DNA from: Riptortus pedestris
Taxonomy: Eukaryota > Arthropoda > Insecta > Hemiptera > Alydidae
DNA: 64,000 nucleotides
Reading direction: 5' to 3'
Assembly: GCA_019009955.1 (NCBI GenBank)
Contig: CM032233.1
Location: 97,122,501 to 97,186,500, forward strand
Shown: piece by piece, positions 25,783 to 40,489 of the stretch
How the letters are laid out: the number at the start of each line of letters is the position of its first letter
Numbering within the stretch: position 1 is the first letter of the stretch
The notes under the pieces: generated by a model
Database searches by the model: none
What the model saw: the letters and a program-made list of their open reading frames with translations, nothing else
Told to the model about the DNA's origin: nothing
Made by a program: the position numbers and the translations under genes

Positions 25783-26336
25783 TTTTTTGTGGTTGAACTA
25801 GATTTTGACATGACCTTTGTAAATAAACCAAGGATGCTCATTGCTAGGGAAATCAGGAACGTTTGGAAATCTGCTAAGATTACACATGCCGGGCTAGTTA
25901 GTAAAATATACATTATACAATAAGCATAATATGTGTTGAAATTATATTATGTATTAGTTATACTCAGTGACAGTAACAGAACTAAAGAACAGCAGTATTG
26001 TAATACACACACAAAGCAACTTAAATGCTCAGCCAGTGTGCTCTTTAGCGATTCACCATCGAATAGTTAAATAATAGTCCTACTAAGTTATTATAAATGC
26101 CACATGATAATTGAGCGCTTTACCTAAAACCATTACATTACACTGTATTTTGATGATTTTCAAGCCCATAAAACTTTAATGGGTATTTATATAAAAGCAA
26201 TCCGAAATAAATAAATGGAAGGCAGTTGCTCACCAAGACATTATAGGACGGCAAAAATACCTCAAGGAGAAATAGTTAGCCGTTTGTTATTCAATATTGG
26301 CAGGGACTTGTTGAGCTACTACTAATAAAAAAAATA
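25783..26336. other. Non-coding spacer
   Basis: No gene or element terminus recognised. Confidence 0.4.
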
Positions 26337-27122
26337 GGCCCGTCACGCAGGAGCTTCATAAACTACGCATATTTCTCACGTACTCGAATGAAGGCTGGTC
26401 ATCTCATCTCACCATTTATTCTCTATTTTTCCGGTAGAAGTAAGCCGATATAAAAATGAATCGAAATGAAATTATTAGTGGCTCATTTATTCAAAGTGAA
26501 AATCGGTTGAGAAGGAAAGGTAATTTATTGACAAGAACTAGCTTAATATTCGAGTTAGTGACAACATAAATAGACTAGTAGTTGTAGAAAGCTAAATTTA
26601 GAACAAGGCTGACTATAAAACATTTATTAATTTGGCTCATAATAGAAGAGTCCCTGTCTTCTTGTTCGCATTTCAGCCAAAAATGATTACGACCTTTAGT
26701 AATTAAGATCCTATGAGTATGAAACGGTTGAATATCAAGTAAGGCATTGATCAGATAAAAACTGTCGAGTATAGAATGGAAACTTTAATTTATGAAGTCA
26801 TACACACCATATTTGTATGTATCTCAGAAATTAAAGATCCGTTGAAAACAGTATGTAAGCTTGAAATCAAACCTTTCATGGTGTATTGGTTTCATTGAAG
26901 ACTTATAACGAAATAAACAAATAAGATAAAAGTCACTTAATATTCCAGAGTTTGGTAACGATCAAACAAAAATTGTGACCGCTAGAGAGTTAGCACAACA
27001 GTTTATATATATTTCTTCATTTTCGTCATCTCCTAGTTGGATTCATGGACGTTCTAAGAAATGTTTAAAAAAACGCGAAATGCCTACAACCTCAACAGAT
27101 GATTCCCATTATCATAATAATC
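26337..27122 (+). mobile_element. Degenerate HINE-like element
   Basis: A 5' end (CCCGTCACGCAGGAGCTTCA, then ACTACGCATATTTCTCACG) starts at about 26337. The family's internal and 3' sequence appears at 26947-27122 (GTTTGGTAACGATCAAAC, CATTTTCGTCATCTCCTAG, CCTCAACAGATGATTCCC). The middle does not match other copies. The 3' hairpin is destroyed. The two parts could also be remnants of two separate insertions. Confidence 0.55.
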
Positions 27123-27132
27123 TCAAAATCAA

Positions 27133-27185
27133 AGTCCATCAACCAGGGGCTGTGTAAACTAAGTAGATTTCCCACGTGCTCGAAA
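27133..27185 (+). mobile_element. HINE-like 5' end fragment
   Basis: GTCCATCAACCAGGGGCTGT followed by AAACTAAGTAGATTTCCCAC is a 5' terminus directly after the degenerate 3' end at 27122, which suggests tandem or repeated insertion at the same place. Confidence 0.7.
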
Positions 27186-27754
27186 GACACACAAACGACG
27201 TCATCTAACATTGTCTGTTTTCCCCTTACTAAAATCTTTACGTGTCACAACAAGACATAAAATTTAAGCTACACATGAGATACTTTGTGATTTAATAGCG
27301 TAGACGTTGAGGTGTGCTCAAGGCTTAAAATAAAAATTAGTGAATATTCAAGACGCAGAAACGTTTAAAGAACAGCAATTGTAGCTGTAAATAATCTGGT
27401 CAAATACTAATACGATAATATTACTTGAAAACATTATTCAATGAAATTAATAATAAAGATGGTATTTAGGGCCTCACCTCTAAATTCTTTTACCCCTAGA
27501 CTAAATTTGGCCATTTTATACATACATATACATGATTACTTTTCGAATATGTGGAACCAATTAAGTAAATGTAAGTTCAAAAATTGTTCTCTGGAATACA
27601 TTTGAATTCAGACCAAAGCAACTTCCATTCACGGCAGCGTCGATACTTCTTCATATATGACTTAAAATCGAAAATAAAAATGGTAAAATAAATAAAGGCT
27701 GTCTTTCTAAAACAAAATATTATTTATTTTGACCATGGATATGACATCAAAAAA

Positions 27755-28352
27755 TCCGTCACGCAGGGGTGGTTAGCAGGGGCTGCGTAAACTAAGCAGA
27801 TTTCCCACGTGAAGTTTTACAATAGAGAAATTCCATGAGAGCCGAACAGTTAAGAAAACGGCCGACCTAGCTTTTGGCGGGAAACTCACTCTCATCAGTT
27901 ATCCGCCCCGATTTCATAAAAATGCAAATATCTCGGTTAATATTCAAGATAGAGAATAAATGTATGTAACAATATTTATAGTAAATTTAATTTGCAATAA
28001 GATTGATTCTATACAATTTTTCGACCCGACGTATAGTTACGGAAATATTTCGAATTTTAGAAAATCCTTCCCTCTAAACCCCCCTCCCACTAGTCCGATT
28101 TCAGCCATTAACGAACTTGATCTTTCTTTTTACATAAAACGACTAAATATCGAGTTTGGTAACGATCAAACAAAAATTGCGACCGCTAGAGCGGTAACAG
28201 ACAAATATTTAGATATACGAGTATATACAGTTTTGAACGGACCTCATTTTCTTCATTTACTTGGTAGGATCGATGGACATTTGAAGAAAAATTTCGAAAA
28301 TTCCGTCATGAGTACAACCTCAATAGCTGATTTCCCTCAAGGGAAATCTGCT
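27755..28352 (+). mobile_element. HINE-like element, complete
   Basis: It starts TCCGTCACGCAGGGGTGG after an A run and has a small internal duplication at the 5' end (AGGGGTGGTTAGCAGGGGC). It continues through GCAGATTTCCCACGTG and the conserved body, and ends in the hairpin GATTTCCCTCAAGGGAAATC plus TGCT at 28352. The central (TA)n is nearly gone here, leaving a readable 161-codon frame that is fortuitous. The loop change TTAA to TCAA breaks one centre pair. Confidence 0.85.
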
Positions 28353-31300
28353 AAAAAGTTAATAAGAAATACAATGCCTATTCTAAGTGTTACGACGTTG
28401 GGCCCTCAACGCGTGAAGAAAGGAGATGCAGTTGGTCGGAGATGAAATTGGCTTCACAAGGTTTTGGAACTGTTTTTATTTTTTTTTGGAAACTGGGAAT
28501 CTCGTACGGACTTGAGAAGCGGGATCTGGCAAAAAAGAAACTGTAATTAAAATTGAAATGTCTAATAACTAAAAACCTAATCATTTTATTATAATGTATA
28601 CACCTTTCGAAATTCAATAGAGTTAGTCAAAATTTGCAAAGGTGTTATTTTCTGAAACATATTTAAAACAAATTCTTAAGTCATAATAGTTTAATGCATT
28701 TTAACGAATCTGTATGTGTTCCTTGTTTATTATTCTCTCCGCGAAAGCTGAACCTCTTAAAAATAATAAATTTTGTAAATTGATATATAAACATTTTTTG
28801 TGACCTTAAGAAATTGTGGCCGTTTTTTTTTAATAAAGTATATAATTGAGCTAAATATTTATTTTATTTATATTTCAGCTTAAGATTATTCCTAATATTT
28901 AGGTATTATTTTCAAAAAGATTTAACCATGTTTAATATTTTAAAATAAAGTTTAGATATTGCAGTAAAATTTTCTTGTTCATTTACATCAAAAGGGTGAA
29001 AGGATGACTTCATTTGTCGTTTTTTGAATATAAATTTTAAATGCCATTTCCGACACTAACCACCACAACATACATGTGCAACTAACGGGGAAAATGATAT
29101 TAATGTAAAAAAATAAATAAGTACACTAAAAAAAGAACATTGAATTCTCCTTCATACATTTCTATTTCTATTGCAGTTATTAACGGATTTAAGTTTCATT
29201 AAAAAGCCGACAATATTATGGTTTGTTTTATTCAAATTTGATTCATTACATATAAAGCATATATAGCATTTCTGGCATGAAGACATGCTATTGCCCAGTC
29301 ATGATAACATATCATGATATTTACTGATAATCATACAGATAATGATATAATACGACTACGGATCGGCTAGGGGGTTTTGTAGATTCTAAAACACAATTAT
29401 GCATCCATTAGTTTGAAGCCCTAATTCTATTTGTGACTTCAAAAATATATTGTTAAGGGCTTCCAAACTGATTCCTTGAAATAAGTAGTGTTTTATAAAT
29501 TAGGAACTGAAAAATCACATTTCAAAAGAAAACGTTCACGAAGGTTTATACTTCAGCAGAACTATTTTGAATATTTTTTTTCAGTCTGCAAACATTACTT
29601 GTATAAACTATAGTAACTTGATAAATCAGATCAGCTAAGTAACTTATTTCATTTTTTTTTCACAATATGATTGAAAACTGAAAAATACTTATAAAATAGT
29701 CAGTATTAATAATTCCTCTTCCGATTCAATTCAAAGCAATCACGATTGTAGTCTTGATTATTCATAAACACTTTCACTAAATATTTCTAATTTCTTTAGA
29801 ACTGTTTTGTAAATACTTTCTGGATTTATGGACCACAATTTTCCAGATTTTCTCTGGAACAAATGTCATTCCGATGTGCAATAATTTCTATTAGTTTTTT
29901 TATCCCTAGATTTTTTAAATTAATTCAACCTATGTATAAAAAAAAAGGAAACCCTTAAATAATAAGTTATTAAAGTTTCTAATTGGTCTTCTAATTCAAG
30001 CATGACTTCTAAATCGTTCTGTTTTAATTTTTGCTATGTCACTGTTAATCACTCTATTTGATGGCCATTTAGAGAGATGAAGTTATTTTCTGGTAATAAT
30101 GAATGGGTCCACGGTACGCCTGCAATTACATGTCATAATACGCACACTACATTTTTAACAACGCATTTCAAATCTTGTAATACGGTATTTATTTATTATT
30201 TTACATAACGATTGAGAAGGCATACAATTCATTTTCGTTTCGATATTTTTCAGAAAATTGCCAATATCTTTAAAGCTGGGTTATTTCATGCCACATAACG
30301 AACTGGAATATGAAAATAAAGTTCCTGTAAATTAGGGAAGATTCTTTAGCCAAACTTAGTATAATTGTAAAATATGTCATTTTAATTAATCCTATCTCAT
30401 ATTATTACATCTTGTTGTTTTTACTATAAATTTGGCTCATTCTCCAATTTATATCAAATGAAAAAATGATTGAGTCTACAACATAAATTGATAAAATCCA
30501 GTTGGGAGTCACTTTCCAGTAAAATTTTTTATTTTAAAAACCAATTCTAGCGACATGAATCTCAATTTATAATTTAGAAAGGGAAGGTGGAGAGAGAAAA
30601 CCTATATTTTGCATTGTCATCTAAATTATATGGATCTGGTTAATTTGGATTATCAAAATACAATTAACAAAACTTTTGAAGAGAAAGAAACTAGCTTTTA
30701 AATTGCATAGCAACCCCATAGCAAGTAACATTCTAAAACAATATATATATATGGTATTCACAGAAAAGTCAAAAAAGTTCTAAACAATAATATTTATTTA
30801 GAAAATAAATTAGTGCATTTATTTCATAAATTCCTTTAGCCAATGCGATTTTCCATATCTAAAGTATTTAAGATAAAATGACAGTAAAGCTATGAATATA
30901 AAAAGAATAATTGTTATGATATTCATGGCTGTTACTGAACAAAATGAATAATTCATATCATTCTTTAACTAGATATCCAAGCCTCAATTTCTTAAGTTTT
31001 ATATTTATATCCGTGATGCGGCATATAATATTATTACTTACTAACATTTTATCGATGTCTCAAATAACGAGCTTTAACGATGAGAGAGTAAATTTTCAGT
31101 TCATGAAACGCTCATAATAAACATAAAGTAAATGCATTATAGAATAAGTAGTTATAGAATTCTGCTGGATAAGGGAATATAATTGGCATAAATATAATTA
31201 TACAATATTTCTGACATTAAAAAATAGTAAATGGAAACAATTTTGAAGCAACATTTTGAGTAGTAAAGAGATCGTTAATTGAAAAACAAATTTTATTAAT

Positions 31301-34074
31301 AAAATAGTATTTTTATAATTATTTGCCCTCGGGCTTCAATATAAATATTTTTGAATATTATGTTATTCTACATATTAGTGAGGGCCAACTTTTGAATCAG
31401 AAGGTGAAACTTATTAGTTAGCTACTAACTGCACAACATTGCATTCAACAAATATTAATTTGTATTTATTGTACTGCATCATATTACTAAAGCATCCATA
31501 ATTTTCAATTGTAAATAAGAGTCCAATTATTTTAAATGTTCACAACTCATATAAAAATTTGCTCTAAGCCTTTGGATTAGATTCACATTTAAAGCACAAT
31601 TATATTTATTGTCCACATTTTGCTAAATGAAGGAAAGCTGCAATTATGTTTACTTATGTAAATAATAAATATTTTTTTCATTGTTGCTTCTCAGTCCTGA
31701 ACTTAGTTATTTACAATCTATTCCCATTATTTATTTGTACTATCAAAACTTTCTATTTCTTACTAAGGCATTAGCACCTTAATGATATTACGGCAAGTAC
31801 TGCATACCACATATTGCCTTCGGTCCATTTCAGCCATAAACAGAGAATAGCCTGACAGCCACAATTCATTTGGATACATCGAAACCTCACAGAATAATTT
31901 TCTGATTGATGAATAAAACCGGCCGACCCTAACTCAATCCATTATCTTGTATTGAAGATTAATCGTCATATTTACGTATAATTGTAAATTATTATTACTT
32001 TTTCTTTTTTGTATTTTTAGTTTGACCACGCATTCTTATTCCTTGATACGATTTATGTTTTAACTTAATGCATTTATTTGGCTTTCTATTTATTTTATTG
32101 CAGGCTATCAACATTGTGTCATTTAATTCATGATTTTGCAGCTTATCCAGTAACTAACCATTGATGTGCAGCCAAAATTAATTTATTTATTAAAGTCATT
32201 TTTATTCTCCCTACTTGACAAGAAGACACATATTTTATATTAATAATTAACACGACTCATAAGAAAATTTCTAACTTGGAAAATAACATATTTTAAGGAA
32301 ATTCCTATGGTCAGTGTCAAACTATCGCAATTTCAGGAAAATAAAAATATCAATGCGATACTAGCCTGAACGCAGTATCTCAAAGCGGAATATAGGATTC
32401 TCCCATCGTTGTCGGTTGGCTAAATTACATTGGATAAATATAAAGAGCCTACGTATATAAGATAAATAGTAATACGAAATTCAGATAATATAAGACAATT
32501 TTACAAAGGAAACAGTCCTGCACATTTTGTGAAATAAAAATGACAGCCATGGCTCAATAGTAGCCTCGAAACAACACAGTTGAAAACACTAGCAAACGAA
32601 TTATTCCAATCATATTATGCATTTCGTAGCACTAAAAGTTTATATTTCCCCGGAATCGTACCTTAGTTTAAGCACACTAAATAATTTATTCTTATTGCAA
32701 GGAAATTTTTACGTCTACGGATGTATACTTATGATATTACTTCATATATAGAGGAGTATAAATGCTTAATTGGAGTGAGTAATAACTACCAGCACTAGTT
32801 ATCTTTTATTTCTATTTTCTCCTGATAAACCTCGTTTTAAATAAAATTTCTGTTCTACAATATTTACAGATTTTTTTTTTGTGGTAGGGTTGTAAAAATC
32901 GCATAAAGCGTTTTGAGAATGAAGGATATTTTAAAATTCAATTCAATTCGTATTAATAAACATTTTATGTCTAAAAGTTGAAAAATAGGCTCAAAAAGAA
33001 TCAAAGCTGATACTTGGCGTATATTTATTTATTTGCCCTATCTTTTAACCTCTCGTTCAGAATGGTCTAACGTACATTTCATGCTCAAAAATTTTGAAAA
33101 ATAATTTCTAAGAGATATTGGACCATTTCAATAGGCTAATTCTTCATATGATCTGAAAGTGTATTGAAAACAAAATTTGACTACTACTACTGCTCAGAAA
33201 TGGCTAAAACAATTAATAAAAATACCTAATAGAGTTTTACTATGGGAATTTAAAATAAAAACCCAAGTTCTTTTTTAACTAAAACAATACACGCAGCTTT
33301 CCAAATCCAGTTAATGCCGAAGAGTGATTTCGTCAGTAAGACTTTATAAAAGAACCGAAGTTGAATCGTGCATAAGAAATTTACTTGGAATATTTTAATA
33401 GACGTAACGCAGTGTCAATAATGAATAAATAATAGCCGTTATTCACAGCATTTACAACTAGCAGCAATGCGATTAAACCTTCAGGCGTTTTGTCTTAGAC
33501 TCACAGAAGGGATAAGCTACTACTTAAGAAATGACATAATAAAGAAAAAAATAAATCTACTGTAATATAATAAATAATGATTATTATATTAAATCCGTAC
33601 ATTAAGCTTAAAAAATAATATGAAGGAGAAGGAAAAAAAATAAGCTTTTACAACATAAAAAAGAATAATAATAATAATTACACCAAATAAATGGATAAAA
33701 GTAAAACTAGTTATTTCGGGTAAATTTTTATCTCTTATTAATTATACTGTTGGAACGTAATAATTAAAAGTATTTATCTACAATATATATAACGAAAAGA
33801 AGCAATGGGTGAAATTGTCAAGCTACTAGTCTTAGACAGTTTCATGGAATAGCTAATAGCTAAGCTTTAAAAATGACATAATGAAGTTTAAAAATAAAAC
33901 TTTCCTGTAAAAGAAAAAAGGATTTACTACAAACATAAATAAGTACCTCGCGTAAATTCTTTTATGTATTTTCAAATAGCGATGACAGTTTTCAACCGAA
34001 GGTAAGAAACATAATATTATTAAATTCATGTTTGCGAGGTTTATTAGAAATCCAACCATCCTGATATCAGTTGT
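28353..34074. other. AT-rich DNA, no gene recognised
   Basis: About 5.7 kb without a long open frame, element terminus or tandem array that I could identify. It would fit intronic or intergenic DNA. Confidence 0.5.
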
Positions 34075-34185
34075 ATTTATATTATATATATATATATATA
34101 TATTTGTCTGGTCCCAGTCGCAATTTTTGTTTGATCGTGACCATACTCGATATTTAGTCGTTTTATGTAAAAAGATAGAGTGTGT

Positions 34186-34246
<61 letters not shown>
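34075..34246 (-). mobile_element. HINE-like internal fragment running into (GT)n
   Basis: (TA)n at about 34081-34101 is followed by the complement of the conserved body (GCAATTTTTGTTTGATCGTG, GATATTTAGTCGTTTTATG). After GTAAAAAG the sequence changes into GATAGAGTGTGTGAGTG and a (GT)n tract of about 25 units ending near 34246. Neither terminus of the element is present. Confidence 0.75.
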
Positions 34247-34248
<2 letters not shown>

Positions 34249-35264
34249 CGCGCTTGTGTGAGTGTGCGTTGTAGTCTACATACTATAAAATTAACATTAT
34301 ATAGAAAATACATAAAGTGCGTGTATCATATGTATTTATATTTAATACTTATATTTTTTTAAATATAAGAATGTAAATAAATAAAGGGAATATAAATTTT
34401 AATATTCTACATAAAATTCAGTATGTATTTCCAAACGGATTAACAATATAGGTAAATTATCAATATTGTAATCCTCCATTTCTCTTACAGAAAGATAATG
34501 ACTGTCCTTTTTTTAAATATATAACATTTGGACTTTTTTGAATAAATGTTGAAATACATTTATTGTGAATGCATTTACCGTTAAAGTTTATATACTCGAG
34601 TAAGATTTCAGCAAATAGCATTATTATTTTCAATATGGCTTCCCAGATTGTTGTAAAAAGTAATTAATTGGGGTAAAATTTAATTAACTTTCAAGTTCAA
34701 ATTTTTAGTGGTTGGCGGTTTTAAATGTAAACACGATCCAAATTACAAGCACAGATGAGAAGTCAAGATCACTCCCTCTTAAAATGTCTTTCAGCCGGCT
34801 CTCGTATAATAATCGTACTATTCAATAAAAATGGGAACTGAAAATAAATTGCTTTAAAGCCTAATTGCTTTAAAGTTATTTTAGAGATAAGAATGTATTA
34901 ATTTTAAATATGAAAGGAATTATACAAAGTAATCTTTCTTCGTCCCGCAGAACATATTTAAAACAAAGAATCATGCAAACCTATATACTATGGACAAAAA
35001 GACTTAGGTAAGACAGACAAACTATGACTTTTGTTAAATATCTTTCGTTCGAATGTCCTTCGAAAGTCAAATACAGACAAACTGATTCTCTTCGTGAGTG
35101 GTGAAAATGTAAAATAATAACACAAGTAGACTTAATTACTCCAGACTATTCATGGATTATAGCGTAGACAATGCGATTACTAATTCTAATAGCAAAGATT
35201 GAAAAGTAAGTAAAAAGAAACTCTCATACGTTCTAAAATACCCAGAAACTACTATTTAATAGGA

Positions 35265-35480
35265 ATCTGATAACATATTTTTAAAAAACTCGTGTGTATA
35301 AATAAAGCAACGAACTCTTGCTTTTGAGTAATTAAAAAGTTATGGAAGCAAAATTAAATATTTGAACAATTTCGTCAATTCTTAATAATATAATGACAGC
35401 TCATATATTTCCTGAGAATGCGTTTGAATGAAGATTTAAAATAATGTTATTACAACATACCTATTGGATCTGTATAATAA
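35265..35480 (+). repeat. Local direct duplication, copy 1
   Basis: GAATCTGATAACATATTTTT through AAATAAAGCAACGAACTCTT, GTTATGGAAGCAAAATTAAA and TTTCCTGAGAATGCG is repeated at 36368-36580 with about 90 percent similarity by eye. Confidence 0.9.
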
Positions 35481-36367
35481 AACATGCCATATGGAGGAAT
35501 ATAAGTTTATTAATATTCCTTTCAATGCATACATATAAAAATATTCGGAGTGCAATAAAGCAAGCATATCTACAGAATAAAAAATTCCATCCATGAATAC
35601 AATCACTCATTCTTAATCTCTTTCGCTATATCTGTAAAAATACATAACTCTGCGATAGAACAAACTGGTCAGAATGGAACATTGCCTAATGGGATATACA
35701 AATATTTGTTATCCATTCCATGATATCTATGTTAAAAAAATAAATACACAGGAATGGTAAGCAAACAATCTACATATTTAAGCGAAACAGTTGTTTTATT
35801 GTGAGTGAGTATATGTTAGTGCATCACTTTCAATAGTTATACAAAGTCCCTTTTAACCCTTTTTCTGTAAATATCCCGTATGATCGTGCTGGAAAATATC
35901 CTATCTTTTGGTACGTCGCCTTTTGAAAACTAAGAATTCAGTATTGTGAAATTTCAAAAATTCAAAGAAATCTCTCTTTGCACAATTTCTAATTGGCAAT
36001 GTCACCCCAATAACTATAACGATTTTGTTATTTATTTTGATTTGCATGAAATCATTTTATTAATCTTCGAGTAAGAAACCTGTCCTGGGCGTTTTATGTA
36101 GTTGATTTATATATAGTTATAAGAATGGAATTAGAAGATATTGTACTGAAAAATGAAATCAGCATACACAATATTGATTGGTCATTGAAAGGTTAAATTA
36201 AACATTTCATGCTTTGGAAGCAAAAACATGTTATTTATGTGTTATCGTTCCTATTTCCTAATTATTTTTGTATTAGCCCTGAAACGATTAATACATAATA
36301 TTTAAATTTATTTACTTATTTAAATTTATTCCCAGAATCAAACCAAAATTAAATGGAAAACTAAAAT

Positions 36368-36600
36368 GAATCTGATCACATATTTTTAAATAACTCGTGT
36401 GTATAAATAAAGCAACAAACACTTGCTTTTGAGTAATTAAAAAGTTATGGAAGCAAAATTAAATATTTTAAAAATTGTCGTCAATTCTTAATAACATAAT
36501 GACAGCTGATATATTTCCTGAGAATTCGTTTGAATGAAGATCTAAAATAATGTTATTACCACATGCCTATTGAATCTACTTATTTTTGTATTAGGCCTGA
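36368..36600 (+). repeat. Local direct duplication, copy 2
   Basis: Second copy of the 35265-35480 block, 1.1 kb downstream in direct orientation. The sequence after it (TTATTTTTGTATTAGGCCTG) is itself a repeat of 36262-36310 (TTATTTTTGTATTAGCCCTG), so several short segments were copied here. Confidence 0.88.
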
Positions 36601-37478
36601 AACGATTAATGCATTATTAATTTGTACTTAACCCATTCGCTGTGGGCAGTATCTATAGATTGTGAGTAGAACTAATCAAAATGCAATGACATTAAAAAAA
36701 AATGCGGTGGAACGATCAATGCAATAGACGTAATTATTTGCAGCAGCACATTAAATGGATTTTAAAAATAAAAATATTCACGCCACATAAACATAATAAT
36801 CATTAGGATAGAAAAATGTATGTATGGTTAGAAAGTAATTACTTAAACTGGGCTGAATGAGAATGAAAGGGTAAAATGATGTCATTGTTGTCATTAACCT
36901 AATATACAATTATAATTCAATCATAATATATAAATGGGGAATTGTTGTATTTTCTTACTCGCTACTTTTATTGATTAGTAGTTAGTACAGGTAGTCTTTT
37001 TCTTAAAAAATCTATTCAACAATATTACCCGTATACATTATTATTTTTAAAAATTTATGAAATATTTTTAATTCAAATTAATATAATTTTATTTATAGTT
37101 GTATGAATAAATTTATATTATTTTACTATTATAATACATTTATTTGTTTATTTTGTTTTTAATTTTATTTTTATTTATATTATAATTTTTATACCACTTT
37201 AATTTTATGTTATTTTACTAGATATATTTTACTTTTATTATTTTGTTTGTACAACTTTTATATTATAATATTTACTTTTTCTTAAAAAAAAATGTATATT
37301 AATTTTATTTTTTTTATTGTTTATATTATCTGTGTATTATAAATTTATATTCCTTTATTTTTTATGTTTTTTTTTAATGTATATTACTCTTATTTTTGTA
37401 CTTACACATTAGATACCCACTTTATTTGATTCTTTTTTATTGATTTTATTTTTCTGTTTTATTGGGGGCAGATAAATC

Positions 37479-37480
<2 letters not shown>

Positions 37481-37534
<54 letters not shown>
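37481..37534. repeat. (TA)n microsatellite
   Basis: About 27 TA units, bounded by CAGA on the left and CAGATG on the right. Confidence 0.95.
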
Positions 37535-37538
<4 letters not shown>

Positions 37539-40489
37539 TGTTATTAGGCTCATTATCCTAATGCCTGTGAGGTTTTTTGTCAACCGACAAGTGATTTCCA
37601 GTCGACAAGTCGTTTTTCATGTCGGGATAATAGGCCTTTAATTCTTTTTTATCGTTTAACAAAGGCTAGTACATTATTAAATAAAAGAGTACTATTCTAA
37701 ATCAACGGCGGGAAGAAAACATGTTTTATTTACAGTCAATAATCTTGACAGTGTTATGACACGATTGTAATAGTATATTACAAATTATAAATAACATAAA
37801 CATGTGACAATTGTTTTAATTGAAAATAATATAATCAAAGATTAATCAGTTAACATTAATCTATTAATTTATTTCTGCACTTTTTCTGTTTCTCGTTAGG
37901 TATTTTAAATAAAATATTATTTCCGGGGAAGAAATTTAGTTTTCAAAGACAAATAAAAACATATAAAGAAGTGGAGCTGAGAATAAAATATGGTATTGAA
38001 ATTTCACGGAATTAGCCTGACAGTCCGGTTCAAAGATACAACAAAATTACCAAATTGTAAATATTATCCACTAAATGTTCACTAAACATTGACTTCTTAA
38101 TTCTATATTTCTTGGACTCTACACTGAATGGTACATGGAAAACATCCCAATCTCAATTACAACTTCTTTTTTGCAATTAAAATTTTGACAACTAAAACAC
38201 ATCTTTGACATAGTTTACCCGCCGCCTATAGAAATCGGATTCTATCGCACATTTTAAGTATAAAATAAATCCCTTGATTTTAATTTTGGAATTCTCATTT
38301 TTGTAAACATATTCTTATTATGCTAAAACTGAAATTATTTTTGAAATTATTAATTTAACATTAATACTTTTATAATTTAACATTAAGACATTTGGAAGGA
38401 TACTTAAATATTTTGATTATCTCTCCCTGTAAATTAAGAAGTCTGGATTTTCTGAAGTTAAACACACACACTACAAAATGAAGAAAAAATACAGTAATAG
38501 TTAATATATTATAAGAGTTATAGTTTTCACTCTATAACAGAACATAAAAGGTTCTTTAAGAGTTATTTAAAGTGTTAAACATAGTGTACTCATAGAATTA
38601 TTACACTATTTCACTGCACTTAAAGTTAAAGTAATCTGCAGTGGATAAAGCACATTAAGTAGGGTCATAACAACTAAATACTTAATTATTTTAATACAAG
38701 TTTTCCATTTTGTAATATTTTATTTTATCGCGAAACCAAACCGAACTTATGAAAATAAACCGTACAACGCCGAAATAAATTCGGTAAGCCTTCATCCGAT
38801 GAAGGTTGAAAATAAAGCATATCTTTTGACAGTGAATTAGTTTGGTCGATGCAAAAACCATATGTGACATTTTCTAGACTTGCCTTTCAATAACTGATTG
38901 CATTCATTTGATATTTCGTGACACTTTATTTTTAATGGTGTTAAAATAAATCAGCTCCACTAACTTTGAGAAGAGTTATTACATTACTTCGTTAAAATAA
39001 TTATTTTGGTTTTTTAATTTCTATAATTTCAACATTTAGTTTTTTATTACAAAGGCTACGGACAATATAAGATCTAATAAGTTGTCTCCATTAATTTAAC
39101 GTGTATAAAGTATAAGAAGAATATCTGTCAGGTTGAAATTACTAGGACAAAAATTTGTATTGAGTGCAGTAAAAACATAATGGCAAAATAAATTTAAAAC
39201 GTGCCTTTATTATAAAGAACAGATATTTGGTAGATGTATAGTGGTATCATATATAAGATTAATTAATGATTTTAAAAATTGACTGGATTTTAGCTAATAG
39301 TATGCAGTTTTAAATTTTATTTTAAGGATTTTAATTTGAAAAGTTTTTTTTGTGTCATAGTATTATTATGTTTTTCAGAGATGCTAGAACAAGTATGTTC
39401 TGTTAGCAACATTAGAAAATAATAAATATTTCTTTTACTAATAAATATAGTAGGTATGTACACTGAAAGTGTAATTATTGGGGAAATATGGTATAAGCCT
39501 ATTAACGAAATGGAACACGTTAAACGAAGCTTTCGTTGACATTTATTTTTATTGTTATTTATTAAATAGAAAAGAATTTTGAAATTGAATGAGCTACAGG
39601 AAAATTACTTCGAAAAACGTTTAATTCGTGGCAGATTTCACATTCTACAATTCTACTTGGAGAATATTTTAGTATTATCATCAACAATTAGTTAACAACC
39701 AGTAACAACCTTTTAATAAATATTCCCGTACAAATTATAAATTATTTCCAGAAATGATATATATTAAAACTTGCCCGGTAGTTTGTTCTTATTGGTTTCA
39801 ATAATGGTTAATAAACAAACAATATGTAATTGGGTGAATGTGAGGGGAAAAAACATAATTGGTCAAATTCTCGACATTTTCCTCTTTCCGTCATTCATTT
39901 TTAATCAGGGATCAAATTCAATCTGCACGACTTAATTTAAAAAGTAGTAAAATTTTGACAATACCTGACATTGAATGATATCCTCTGATAATAGTTTCCT
40001 TGGTGACTATCATGTGAGTGATTAGTGAGGCAGTGCCACAGAGAAAAACTCAGGACACTCACTAACTCTTGAGGAAACACTTCCTATTCACTCTACCCCT
40101 CGATATTCCTCGATTACCCCAAGGTTTTTTTTTATTTTATTTTATGAGCACCACTTTTCAAAGAAGGCCGGAATATTGACAGTTCCACAAGCCTTTTCCA
40201 TTATATGTATTTAGTCAAAGCGTAGAGAATAAGGAGTAGATGGCCACTGGAGATAACATCAGTCACTGGAGAGATCGAGCTGTCAATGGTGCTATTTAGG
40301 ATAATGATAAGGGATACACTGATAAGCACAGAACACCGCGGGTAGTATGCCGCACGCCTTGATAACACCGAGCAACAACACTGCTGATATGAGTAAATAT
40401 GTAAGCATGTAGGAGCCACAACACACGACTGAATAGTTAGATGCTACTACTTCACAAGGTTGCGAGCAAAAAAATAGGGATATGACTGG

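Larger units (their letters stand above)
34247..40489. other. AT-rich DNA, no gene recognised
   Basis: The block includes a very AT-rich stretch at 37020-37450 and a (TA)n tract of about 27 units at 37481-37534. If the exon at 40581 is real, this is likely intron sequence of that minus-strand gene. No internal exon could be identified by eye. Confidence 0.45.

Noticed and set aside
27960..28445. 161-codon open frame on the plus strand
   Set aside because: It lies across a HINE-like element whose (TA)n happens to be short. Other copies of the same sequence are not open in this frame, and there is no domain.
34028..34362. Val/Cys and Thr/His repeat frames
   Set aside because: They are translations of a (GT)n tract on both strands.
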